Under the pieces are notes generated by a model that saw nothing but the letters and a program-made list of their open reading frames with translations, searched no databases and had not been told where the DNA came from. Both the position numbers and the translations under genes were made by a program. A stretch of DNA of 64,000 bases from Photobacterium alginatilyticum (GTDB lineage: Bacteria > Pseudomonadota > Gammaproteobacteria > Enterobacterales > Vibrionaceae): the NCBI RefSeq assembly GCF_009910675.1, contig NZ_RSEJ01000001.1:62001-126000 (forward strand), read 5' to 3'. The stretch's first letter is position 1. The number at the start of each line of letters is the position of its first letter. Shown in pieces: positions 47,961 through 55,917 of this stretch.

Positions 47961-48162
47961 AAAAAAAATTAAAAAAATAGTATCGGCTTTCTATAAGCGC
48001 TTTATTTACTTACAGTTAGTGTGTTTTATGGCCTGTTTTTAATGTGCACAGATGTAATTGACAGCGTGACTACTAATACATTTCAGAGTTGCTTCTGTCT
48101 TAATTACAAGAAGTGAGTAACATGTGAGAACGATGATCGTATTTCAAACTTGTTCACTAGGC
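47961..48162. other. Spacer between sRNA units 1 and 2
   Basis: AT-rich. Starts with an A-rich tract (47961-47978) just upstream of the unit 1 promoter, like the other units. No gene or further hairpin recognised. Confidence 0.4.
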
Positions 48163-48280
48163 AAAAAAAAGCCCGCTGAAAATTCAGCGGGTTAAATCCT
48201 TAACACAATTAGGAGTTTAGCAGCAGTGGCATTGTTGATTAATGAAAAGTGTTGGTTAACTCTCCATTAATGTGAATGTC
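48163..48280 (-). ncRNA. Predicted sRNA, unit 2 of the tandem array
   Basis: About 118 nt. The predicted 5' end is GACATT, six bases after GTCATA. ATTAATG/CATTAAT arms (48238-48244, 48265-48271) can close a 5' hairpin. It is followed by the 34-nt core (48203-48236) with GCCACTGCTGCTAAACTCC, identical in unit 3, and a terminator CCCGCTGAA-AA-TTCAGCGGG with eight Ts. The core contains a frame MPLLLNS-stop, but no RBS precedes it. Confidence 0.75.
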
Positions 48281-48286
48281 ATTAGT

Positions 48287-48313
48287 TATGACTGGCATAA
48301 AAAGGAATGGTTC
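48287..48313 (-). promoter_or_regulatory. ECF/sigma-E-like promoter of sRNA unit 2
   Basis: Minus strand: GAACC, 16 bp, GTCATA, with a T-rich tract upstream. Confidence 0.65.
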
Positions 48314-48415
48314 AAAAAAAGATTCATTTTTTTTTGTTTTTTAATAGAGCTAAAACTCAATAGCTGCCGGAATGGTAGTAGCTAGAAGCAGTACTGGGTA
48401 TATATCACGATGTAT

Positions 48416-48556
48416 AAAAAAAGCCCGCTGAAATTCAGCGGGCAAAGGCTCTATTTACACAATTAGGAGTTTAGCAGCAGTGGCATTGTTAGATTAAAGA
48501 AAGAAGGCTTGCTTGGCGGCCAGCTAACAAAATAAGGTGTCTTTAATCTTAATGTC
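48416..48556 (-). ncRNA. Predicted sRNA, unit 3 of the tandem array
   Basis: About 141 nt. The predicted 5' end is GACATT, as in unit 2. A perfect 9-bp pair, AGATTAAAG and CTTTAATCT (48541-48549, 48491-48499), closes a long 5' stem-loop right before the 34-nt core (48457-48490). The terminator is GCCCGCTGAA-A-TTCAGCGGGC with seven Ts. The seed would lie single-stranded between the two hairpins. Confidence 0.75.
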
Positions 48557-48562
48557 ACTATA

Positions 48563-48590
48563 TATGACTGATCGTTTTTGCGTTGGTTCC
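48563..48590 (-). promoter_or_regulatory. ECF/sigma-E-like promoter of sRNA unit 3
   Basis: Minus strand: GGAACC, 16 bp, GTCATA. Confidence 0.65.
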
Positions 48591-48700
48591 TTAAATTTCT
48601 AAAAATCTATCAATTTTTTTTAAGTGTCTGTATTTGTTGCTAGCAGCGCCACCAAGGGAGAGGAAAGCTAGGCTGCAGTCTCTGAGCGTTCGGCTGCCAG

Positions 48701-48767
48701 AATAAAGAAAGCCCATCTCCATTAGGTGACGGGCTCTGAAGAAAGTCTTCTAAGAAAAAGCAGTGGC
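48701..48767 (-). ncRNA. Predicted RybB/MicV-like sRNA, unit 4 of the tandem array
   Basis: About 67 nt. The predicted transcript begins GCCACTGCTTTTTCTTAG, six bases after GTCATA. The first 12 bases match the 5' end of E. coli RybB as I recall it (GCCACUGCUUUUCUUUG). The terminator is GCCCGTCACC-TAAT-GGAGATGGGC, with one mismatch and one wobble, and a broken T run (TTTCTTTATT). RybB and Vibrio MicV are sigma-E-driven sRNAs that repress outer-membrane protein mRNAs. Confidence 0.75.
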
Positions 48768-48773
48768 ATAATA

Positions 48774-48802
48774 TATGACCTACGATCTGTTTTTTTGTTC
48801 CC
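48774..48802 (-). promoter_or_regulatory. ECF/sigma-E-like promoter of sRNA unit 4
   Basis: Minus strand: GGGAACA, 16 bp, GTCATA. Confidence 0.6.
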
Positions 48803-49051
48803 GTTAAATGGCATTTTTTCTTATTATTTTTTCTCTGCTGCCCAAGTAAATATGCTTTCAACATTCTGGTGGTTCATTAGTTGTTGATTTAACAAGTTTT
48901 TAACCTAGTTGGAGGTGGTACTTCTCTTTTCTCATTCTTCAAAAATTGGCGATCAGCATCACAGACTGGCTGATTCACATGGGTTTTGAGTCCCAAATGA
49001 CTCATTCGAATTTATTTGTGTCTTGTTAAAAATATTAATGAGATGTAAAGT
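48803..49051. other. Intergenic region before psrA
   Basis: AT-rich. TGAGTC-N6-GACTCA (48987-49004) is a dyad of unknown role. No gene recognised. Confidence 0.4.
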
Positions 49052-49067
49052 TTAAACATGTGTTTAA
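49052..49067 (+). promoter_or_regulatory. Candidate PsrA operator
   Basis: TTAAAC-ATGT-GTTTAA fits the PsrA pattern AAAC-N4-GTTT. It lies 10 bp before the first ATG of psrA and suggests autoregulation of psrA-fadE. Confidence 0.65.
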
Positions 49068-49082
49068 TACAGGTGAATGAAA

Positions 49083-49757
49083 ATGGCGGGAAAAGGAGAA
49101 ACCAAGAGCCGTATCCTTGATGCGGCAGAGCTGTTGTTTGCTGAACATGGCTTCAAGGAAACGTCATTGCGGACCATAACCAGTAAGGCCGGTGTTAACT
49201 TGGCTTCGGTAAATTATCATTACGGCGATAAGAAAACCTTGGTCAGAGCAGTGCTGAGCCGTTATCTGGAAGAGTTTATGCCTGCCCTGAAAGCCGAGCT
49301 GGAAGTGCTGCTGACACGTGACGATTTTTCAATGGAAGATGTCTTTCGTTGCGTGAAAACACCGTTGATCAACCTGAACGACTACCGTCAGAGAGGCGCG
49401 ACAATCTTCATGTCTCTTATCGGCCGGGGGTATACCGATGTTCAGGGGCACCTCCGCTGGTTCATTCTGACCCGCTATGAAGATGTGTTGCAATTGTTTA
49501 CCACGGCGGTATGCCGCGCCAACCCCTCTTTGGATCCCGAAACCTTATTCTGGCGATTGCATTTTACCCTGGGAGCTTCTGTTTTCACCATGGCCTCGAC
49601 AACCGCCTTGTGCGAAATTGCCGAAAGTGACTTCTCCCGCACGGTAACGACTGAAGACTTGATTGAACGACTGGTGCCTTATCTGGCTGCTGGCGTTGCT
49701 GCACCTATTGAACAACCGCTCTTGCTTGTGCAAGAAGAGCCGACAGGAACACGATAA
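49083..49757 (+). CDS. psrA: TetR-family fatty-acid regulator PsrA
   Basis: A 224-residue repressor. The N-terminal HTH (RTITSKAGVNLASVNYHYGD) and the segment LFWRLHFTLGASVFTMA near the end match Pseudomonas PsrA, which is relieved by long-chain fatty acids. fadE lies 46 bp downstream on the same strand, consistent with control of beta-oxidation. The ATG at 49083 has GGTG eight bases before it; an ATG two codons earlier is possible. Confidence 0.88.
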   Translation: MAGKGETKSRILDAAELLFAEHGFKETSLRTITSKAGVNLASVNYHYGDKKTLVRAVLSRYLEEFMPALKAELEVLLTRDDFSMEDVFRCVKTPLINLNDYRQRGATIFMSLIGRGYTDVQGHLRWFILTRYEDVLQLFTTAVCRANPSLDPETLFWRLHFTLGASVFTMASTTALCEIAESDFSRTVTTEDLIERLVPYLAAGVAAPIEQPLLLVQEEPTGTR

Positions 49758-49803
49758 GTGACATAAAACCAATAACGACAAATGAGACAAAAGGACCTGA
49801 AAC

Positions 49804-52080
49804 ATGAGCACGTTAACCAACATGCGAAAACGCTACCTCAGTGATCCCGCATTTAAGATGTTTAAGAAAGTACTGCCGCCACTATCTGATACCGAACGCG
49901 AGGCCATGGAGGCCGGAAGCGTATGGTGGGATGGGGAGCTATTCAGTGGTTCTCCCAACTGGAATACGTTGCTGAACTACCCGAAGCCATCGCTCAGCGA
50001 TGAAGAGCAGGCTTTTATCGACACCAAGCTGAAAACCCTGCTTGATATGCTTGATGACTACCAGATTGTTCAGGAAGACCGGGACTTGCCGCCTGACGTC
50101 TGGGAATACTTGCGTAAAGAAAAGTTCTTCTCATTAATCATTGGTAAAGAGTACGGTGGGTTGAATTTTTCCGCCCACGCCAACTCAACAATTGTTACCA
50201 GTATTGCGACCCGTAGCCTGAGTGCCGCAGTGTGTGTCATGGTGCCGAACTCGCTCGGCCCGGGTGAACTGCTGTCTCATTACGGTACTAAGGATCAGAA
50301 AGACTACTGGTTGCCACGTCTTGCCCACGGTGATGATATTCCATGTTTTGCCCTCACCGGACCGGAAGCGGGTTCTGATGCCGGCGGTATCCCGGATAAG
50401 GGAGTGGTCTGTTATGGCGAATATCAAGGCGAGGAAGTGCTGGGTATCCGCGTGAGCTGGAATAAGCGCTACATTACCCTGGCGCCTGTTGCTACCGTGC
50501 TCGGACTTGCCTTCAAGCTTCACGATCCGGATGGACTGATTGGCGATAAGACTGATATCGGTATTACCTGTGCGCTGATCCCTGCAGATCACCCGGGAGT
50601 CGATATCGGTGAGCGTCATGATCCGCTGAATCTTGCCTTTATGAACGGCCCGACCCGCGGAGAGGATGTCTTTATCCCGATGGATTGGGTCATTGGTGGT
50701 CAGGATTATGTCGGACGTGGCTGGCGAATGTTGGTGGAGTGCCTGTCGGCCGGTCGAGGTATCTCATTGCCGGCACTGGGTACTGCTGTCGGTCACCTGA
50801 CGGCCAAAACCACCGGCGCGTACGCCTATGTGCGTAAGCAGTTCGGTATGTCAATTGGTAACTTTGAAGGGGTTGCCCAGGCCATGGGCCGTATCGGTGG
50901 CTATACCTATATGCTCGAAGCATCCCGCACCCTGACGACCAGCTCGCTGGATATGGGAGAAAAGCCGGGTATCGTGACCGCAATTGCCAAGTACCACATG
51001 ACGGAAATGGCCAGGACAATCCTTAACGATGCCATGGATATCCACGCCGGGCGGGCTATTCAGTTGGGGCCGATGAACTACCTGGGTCACCATTATTTCG
51101 GTATGCCGGTGGCGATCACGGTTGAAGGGGCGAATATCCTGACTCGTAACCTGATGATCTTCGGTCAGGGGGCAACCCGATGCCATCCGTATGTCCTGAG
51201 TGAAATGGAGGCTGCGGCTAACCCGGATGCCGAACAGGGAGCCAAAGAGTTCGATACGTTGCTGTCGAAGCATATCGGCTTTGCAATTAGTAATGTGTCG
51301 AAATCCCTGCTTAACGCTTTCAGCGGTTCCCGCTTTAACCGATCACCGGTCAGCGGTGAAACGGCGGTTTACTACCGTCACTTGTCGCGGATGAGCCGGG
51401 CACTGGCTGTCGCTGCTGATTTTGCCATGCTGAGCCTGGGCGGTGAGCTGAAACGGCGTGAGCTGGTATCGGCGCGATTGGGTGATGTGCTTAGCCATTT
51501 ATATCTGGCTTCGGCAACCTTGAAGCGGTTCGAGGACGAAGGTCGTCAGCAGGATGATTTGCCGATGGTACATTACGCGCTGCAGCACTGCCTGCATCAA
51601 TGCGGTGTGGCCTTTGACGAAGTGCTGAGCAACTTCCCGCGCAAGGGCGTTGGTCGTCTGCTGCGCACTTTGTTGTTCCCGCTGGGGATTCGCTACCAGG
51701 CTCCGAAAGATGAGATTACGGTGAAGATTGCCGAGCTGTTAATGACTCCCGGTGCACATCGTGAACGCTTGACCCATATGTGCTATGTCGGCGAGAAAGA
51801 CAGCGATCCTGTCGCGATTATGGAACGTGCCTTTATTGCCATGCACGGTGTAAAGGATATTGAGCGTAAACTTGCCAAGGCAACCAAGTCTGGTGAGATC
51901 CCGCGCAAGGTTTCGTTAACAGAGAAATTACAAATTGCCTTGAGTGCGGGGATCGTCACAGATCAGGATGTCGAAAAAATGCACAATGCTGACCAGCTAA
52001 GACAGAAAGCGATTCAGGTTGATCACTTTGCTGCTGCTCAGTTTAAAAAAGGTAGTTTGCAACCGGGAAAGGCTGCCTAA
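49804..52080 (+). CDS. fadE: Acyl-CoA dehydrogenase FadE
   Basis: A 758-residue FAD enzyme for the first step of fatty acid beta-oxidation. FALTGPEAGSDAGGIPDKGV and VEGANILTRNLMIFGQGATR (with the catalytic Glu region) are typical. A C-terminal DUF1974 extension is present. It is shorter than E. coli FadE because the N-terminal hydrophobic region is missing. The RBS region is AAAGGACCTGAAAC. Confidence 0.95.
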   Translation: MSTLTNMRKRYLSDPAFKMFKKVLPPLSDTEREAMEAGSVWWDGELFSGSPNWNTLLNYPKPSLSDEEQAFIDTKLKTLLDMLDDYQIVQEDRDLPPDVWEYLRKEKFFSLIIGKEYGGLNFSAHANSTIVTSIATRSLSAAVCVMVPNSLGPGELLSHYGTKDQKDYWLPRLAHGDDIPCFALTGPEAGSDAGGIPDKGVVCYGEYQGEEVLGIRVSWNKRYITLAPVATVLGLAFKLHDPDGLIGDKTDIGITCALIPADHPGVDIGERHDPLNLAFMNGPTRGEDVFIPMDWVIGGQDYVGRGWRMLVECLSAGRGISLPALGTAVGHLTAKTTGAYAYVRKQFGMSIGNFEGVAQAMGRIGGYTYMLEASRTLTTSSLDMGEKPGIVTAIAKYHMTEMARTILNDAMDIHAGRAIQLGPMNYLGHHYFGMPVAITVEGANILTRNLMIFGQGATRCHPYVLSEMEAAANPDAEQGAKEFDTLLSKHIGFAISNVSKSLLNAFSGSRFNRSPVSGETAVYYRHLSRMSRALAVAADFAMLSLGGELKRRELVSARLGDVLSHLYLASATLKRFEDEGRQQDDLPMVHYALQHCLHQCGVAFDEVLSNFPRKGVGRLLRTLLFPLGIRYQAPKDEITVKIAELLMTPGAHRERLTHMCYVGEKDSDPVAIMERAFIAMHGVKDIERKLAKATKSGEIPRKVSLTEKLQIALSAGIVTDQDVEKMHNADQLRQKAIQVDHFAAAQFKKGSLQPGKAA

Positions 52081-52123
52081 GAGCGATTGCTCTCTAACGA
52101 ACGATAAACCTGGTGTCTCCCAT

Positions 52124-52151
52124 GTGCCACGCAATTGCGTGGCACTTTTTT
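52124..52151 (+). terminator. psrA-fadE terminator
   Basis: GTGCCACGCAA and TTGCGTGGCAC form an 11-bp perfect dyad, followed by T6. Confidence 0.92.
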
Positions 52152-52382
52152 GTCTGTAATTTGCCGATCTCCCGCAATAGCATGATGAACTTCCTCCCTT
52201 CTTTTTTCACTTTTGCGACGACTACAGAGAGTGAAATTTGGTGCAAAAAACGGCAGTATGAGTCGAAAAGTGGTGATCAACACCTCCAACCACTACCCTT
52301 TTTAACGTTTACGCTCATAAATTTAATGCGAATTTGTCATTAACCTTTTATCCTACAGTCAACTATGTAAGGGAAGTTGAAA

Positions 52383-53585
52383 ATGATCATCAAACCTAAA
52401 ATTCGTGGATTTATTTGTACAACAACTCACCCGGTGGGTTGTGAAGAGAACGTAAAAGAGCAGATTGCTTACACCAAGGCTCAGGGCCCAATTGCTGATG
52501 CGCCAAAGCGTGTACTTGTTGTAGGTTCTTCAAGCGGCTACGGCCTGTCTTCTCGTATTGCTGCAGCATTTGGTGGCGGTGCGGCGACCATTGGTGTGTT
52601 CTTTGAAAAACCAGGTACAGAGAAAAAGCCAGGTACAGCAGGTTGGTACAACTCAGCTGCATTCGACAAGTTAGCCAAAGAAGAAGGCCTTTACTCGAAA
52701 AGCCTGAACGGCGATGCTTTCTCTCACGAAGCAAAACAAAAAGTGATTGATCTGATTAAAGAAGATCTTGGTCAGATTGATATGGTGGTTTACTCTCTGG
52801 CGTCTCCAGTGCGTAAGATGCCGGAAACCGGTGAAGTGATACGCTCAACCCTGAAACCTATGGGCGAGACTTACACTGCAACAGCCGTTGATACAAACAA
52901 AGACGTGCTGATTGAAGCGAGCATTGAGCCTGCGAACGAGCAGGAAGTGGCTGACACAGTAACAGTCATGGGCGGCCAGGACTGGGAGCTGTGGATCAAT
53001 GCCCTGTCAGAGGCCGGTGTGCTGGCCGACGGTTGTAAGACTGTTGCTTACAGCTACATTGGTACCGAAATTACTTGGCCAATTTATTGGCACGGTGCGC
53101 TGGGTCAGGCGAAAATGGACCTGGACCGAGCAGCGACAGAGCTTAACAATAAGTTGTCTGCGACCGGTGGGGCGGCAAATGTTGCTGTACTGAAGAGTGT
53201 CGTCACTCAGGCAAGCTCTGCCATTCCGGTAATGCCACTGTATATCGCCATGGTATTTAAGAAAATGCGTGAAGAAGGCGTACACGAGGGCTGCATGGAG
53301 CAGATCCACCGTATGTTTACTCAGCGTCTATACAAGGCTGACGGTACAGCACCGGAAGTTGATGCAGAAAATCGTCTGCGTCTGGATGACTGGGAACTTC
53401 GCGAAGATATCCAGAAGCACTGCCGTGATCTGTGGCCAAATGTAACGAATGAAAACCTGTTTGAGGTTGCGGACTACCAGGAATACAAAGATGAATTCCT
53501 GAAGCTGTTCGGTTTCGGTATTGAGTCTGTAGACTACGATGCAGATGTGAACCCGCTGGTTGAGTTTGATGTAGAGAATATCTAA
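52383..53585 (+). CDS. fabV: Trans-2-enoyl-ACP/CoA reductase FabV
   Basis: A 400-residue NADH-dependent enoyl reductase, the last step of each fatty-acid elongation cycle. [20 protein letters not shown] is the Rossmann loop and [10 protein letters not shown] the Y-x8-K active site that marks FabV. FabV enzymes resist triclosan, so this organism is likely intrinsically tolerant. The ATG at 52383 is preferred to an in-frame TTG two codons upstream; AAGGGAAG is the RBS. Confidence 0.95.
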   Translation: MIIKPKIRGFICTTTHPVGCEENVKEQIAYTKAQGPIADAPKRVLVVGSSSGYGLSSRIAAAFGGGAATIGVFFEKPGTEKKPGTAGWYNSAAFDKLAKEEGLYSKSLNGDAFSHEAKQKVIDLIKEDLGQIDMVVYSLASPVRKMPETGEVIRSTLKPMGETYTATAVDTNKDVLIEASIEPANEQEVADTVTVMGGQDWELWINALSEAGVLADGCKTVAYSYIGTEITWPIYWHGALGQAKMDLDRAATELNNKLSATGGAANVAVLKSVVTQASSAIPVMPLYIAMVFKKMREEGVHEGCMEQIHRMFTQRLYKADGTAPEVDAENRLRLDDWELREDIQKHCRDLWPNVTNENLFEVADYQEYKDEFLKLFGFGIESVDYDADVNPLVEFDVENI

Positions 53586-53617
53586 TCAAGCTACCTTACC
53601 GGCAACACTAGAAAGAC

Positions 53618-53643
53618 AAAAACCGCCCGAGGGCGGTTTTTTT
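53618..53643. terminator. fabV terminator
   Basis: AACCGCCC-GA-GGGCGGTT followed by a T run. Confidence 0.9.
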
Positions 53644-53689
53644 GATTGGACTAGCTTGTTCATTTTCTTACTCGAGGTAAAGAACAGGC

Positions 53690-55033
53690 TTAGTGCTTGG
53701 GTATGCGAATCACAAATGCCGCGCCCTCGATGCTGGCTGTCTCGACATGGATCGTGCCCTGATAGCTTTTGACGATCTCGTGGCAGACTGACAAGCCGAT
53801 GCCCTGACCGGGGTTGAGCTGGTCGGCGCGGACTCCGCGCTGGAAAATCGCCTCGCGCATCTCTTCGCACACTCCCGGGCCGTCATCTTCAATCCGGATC
53901 ATATAGCAATCATTACGCTCATCGACACAAACCCGCACTTCACTAATACAGAAGCGGTAAGCGTTCTCGAGCAGGTTGCCTAGCAACTCCATCAGGTCGG
54001 TACGGTTGATTGGCAACTTGAGCTTAAGATCGAAAAAGTATCTGAGATTCACGCTTTTATCGCTGTAGACTTTGCTCAGCAAACGGCTGAAGCTGTCTAC
54101 GGCCGGTTTTAGCTCGGTTTGATCTTTTTGCAGGCCTTGCTGACCCATCATGGCGCGTTTGAGCTGGTACTGAACCAGTTCATCCATCTGGCTGATTTGC
54201 TCCATGATCCGCTGGTTGAGATCGGGACGGGCGATGTCCTTGTCATCCAGCAAGGCATTGGTAGCGGCCAGTCGTGTTTTCAGGCTGTGGGCCAGATCAT
54301 CCATTGCGTGGCGATAGCGGCCCTTTTGGTCGTTGCTGATCTGGATAAGTCGGTTCAGTGCCAGGGTAACATCCTGAAGTTCCATCGGAAAATCATCATC
54401 AAGCTTGTTCCGCTTGGCTTCGGTCATCTGATCCAGCTGTGCTGCCAGTTTTCGCAGTGGCTGGAAGCTCCAGTGAAAAGCGGCGATAAGAAAAGCTATC
54501 GCGATCAGGACAAACAGCCCGAGGTAAAAGGTGGTGCGCTTGTGCAGCTGGTTCAGCGACGACTGGTAGGACTCGCCCGAACGCAACACAACCAACTGGT
54601 AGATATTACCACCTTCACGGTCCCGGCTCATGTTGTAGGCAATATAGCTCTCATCATCTGCCGTTTCGATTAAGGTCGGTACCGGAATATCATCCGGCAG
54701 CTCGCTGCAGATGTTGCCAATGTTGGCTTCCTTGGCTTCGTCAGACAGCCAGATCGTATGATCTTTCATATCACAGACGACGGACATGTAGTCGGTATCG
54801 GAGGGATCGACAGAGTCAATCCATTTATCGACATCCTTGATAAGGCCGGCCCGGTTGAGCTGGGCTACCACCATCGGCATCTGCGCCACCAGTTCCGAAG
54901 AATAGGCAGCCATATAGCTCTGGCTGTAGAGTTGGTTGATAACGCCAGCCAGTGCCGAGGTGATAAGGACAATGATCGCCACCGAGGTAACCAGTACCCG
55001 GCGGCGCAGTCTCGGTTTCAGGATCTGGCTCAT
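53690..55033 (-). CDS. PhoQ-like sensor histidine kinase
   Basis: A 447-residue inner-membrane kinase. Helices near residues 12-30 and 170-190 flank a periplasmic sensor domain. The H-box is DDLAHSLKTRLA, close to PhoQ. LLGNLLENAYRFC is the N-box, and DDGPGV and GQGIGLSV are the ATP lid motifs. It may respond to divalent cations or antimicrobial peptides like PhoQ, or be a CarS/VprB-type kinase of Vibrio. It overlaps its regulator gene by 4 bp. Confidence 0.87.
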   Translation of the reverse strand: MSQILKPRLRRRVLVTSVAIIVLITSALAGVINQLYSQSYMAAYSSELVAQMPMVVAQLNRAGLIKDVDKWIDSVDPSDTDYMSVVCDMKDHTIWLSDEAKEANIGNICSELPDDIPVPTLIETADDESYIAYNMSRDREGGNIYQLVVLRSGESYQSSLNQLHKRTTFYLGLFVLIAIAFLIAAFHWSFQPLRKLAAQLDQMTEAKRNKLDDDFPMELQDVTLALNRLIQISNDQKGRYRHAMDDLAHSLKTRLAATNALLDDKDIARPDLNQRIMEQISQMDELVQYQLKRAMMGQQGLQKDQTELKPAVDSFSRLLSKVYSDKSVNLRYFFDLKLKLPINRTDLMELLGNLLENAYRFCISEVRVCVDERNDCYMIRIEDDGPGVCEEMREAIFQRGVRADQLNPGQGIGLSVCHEIVKSYQGTIHVETASIEGAAFVIRIPKH

Positions 55034-55704
55034 TGAGCTTGCAACTCGAAAATATAGCCCTGACCTCGAATTGTCGAAATGGGATTTTCCTGGCCATTGG
55101 TAGTGAACTTCTTGCGCAGGCGGCTGATCATCACTTCAATGGTGTTCGGATCGCCTTCCTGATCTTCGTAAAGCACATCTAGCAGGCGTTGCTTAGACAC
55201 TACCTGGCGGCTGTGGCGCATCAGGTACTCCAGCAGATCATATTCAAAGGCTGTCAGCTCTAGCTGGGTTTCGCCGATGAAAACTTGCTTGGCCAGCAAA
55301 TCGACGCGGATTTCGCCCGCGGTCATCTCGGGCTTAACAAACCCGGCGCTGCGGCGAACCAGGGCGCTTAGGCGAGCAACCATTTCCTCTTTCTGGAATG
55401 GCTTGACCAGGTAGTCATCGGCGCCTGCTTCAAGGCCGGTTACTTTGTCTTGCCAGTTCGAGCGGGCAGTCAGGATCAGAATCGGTAACCGAAGCCCTTT
55501 TTTGCGGATATCTTTGATCAGGCTGATGCCATCGCGATCCGGCAGGCCAATGTCAACGATCGCAACGTCATTGGGGTAATTTTGGGCAAAGAACAGGCCT
55601 TCCTCTGCAGTGCCTGCACATTGTACCTGGTGGCCTAGTTCACTGAGCTGAGATTTTAGGTGATGACTGAGAATCGGGTCATCTTCGACGATAAGGATAC
55701 GCAT
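55030..55704 (-). CDS. PhoP-like response regulator
   Basis: A 224-residue OmpR/PhoP-family regulator. MRILIVEDDPILSHHL carries the acidic pocket, VDIGLPDRDG the phospho-acceptor Asp and LTARSNWQDKVTGLEAGADD is very close to PhoP. The winged-helix domain ends in TIRGQGYIFEL. The ATG at 55704 gives the normal length; upstream in-frame starts would add 30 residues. In Vibrio this type is called CarR/VprA and controls lipid A modification. Confidence 0.9.
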   Translation of the reverse strand: MRILIVEDDPILSHHLKSQLSELGHQVQCAGTAEEGLFFAQNYPNDVAIVDIGLPDRDGISLIKDIRKKGLRLPILILTARSNWQDKVTGLEAGADDYLVKPFQKEEMVARLSALVRRSAGFVKPEMTAGEIRVDLLAKQVFIGETQLELTAFEYDLLEYLMRHSRQVVSKQRLLDVLYEDQEGDPNTIEVMISRLRKKFTTNGQENPISTIRGQGYIFELQAQ

Positions 55705-55858
55705 AATTCTGATTACCAAAAATAAAAGTATTAATTCAATATACTGAATACAAAAGGGGCTGGCGAATATCGGGCTGATGAAATGTGTGCTCAAACCGCA
55801 CTATTCGCTTAAAAATGCTTGTATTGGTATCACTATAGGTAAGAGGACTGAATAGACG

Positions 55859-55895
55859 CTGACTCGTCAATCATAATTCAGAGATTGCGAGTCAG
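55859..55895 (-). other. 13-bp hairpin between ybjL and the PhoP-like gene
   Basis: CTGACTCG(T)CAATC pairs with GATTGCGAGTCAG, with a single bulged T. No T run, but its place just past the ybjL stop suggests a terminator or a processing site. Confidence 0.5.
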
Positions 55896-55917
55896 TGTCT
55901 GGTACTGTTGTATCAGT

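Noticed and set aside
48203..48490. Seven-codon reading frame MPLLLNS in sRNA units 2 and 3, as a leader peptide
   Set aside because: No RBS precedes the ATG, and the frame is lost in unit 1 and different in unit 4. The shared octamer GCCACTGC and the ECF promoters explain the conservation better.
47796..48780. CRISPR array or tandem transposon repeats
   Set aside because: Unit spacing is irregular (about 255-360 bp), repeats are not identical, and each has a promoter and terminator. No cas genes.
48640..48864. 74-codon minus-strand frame across sRNA unit 4
   Set aside because: It crosses the promoter and terminator of unit 4, has no RBS and has no protein-like pattern.
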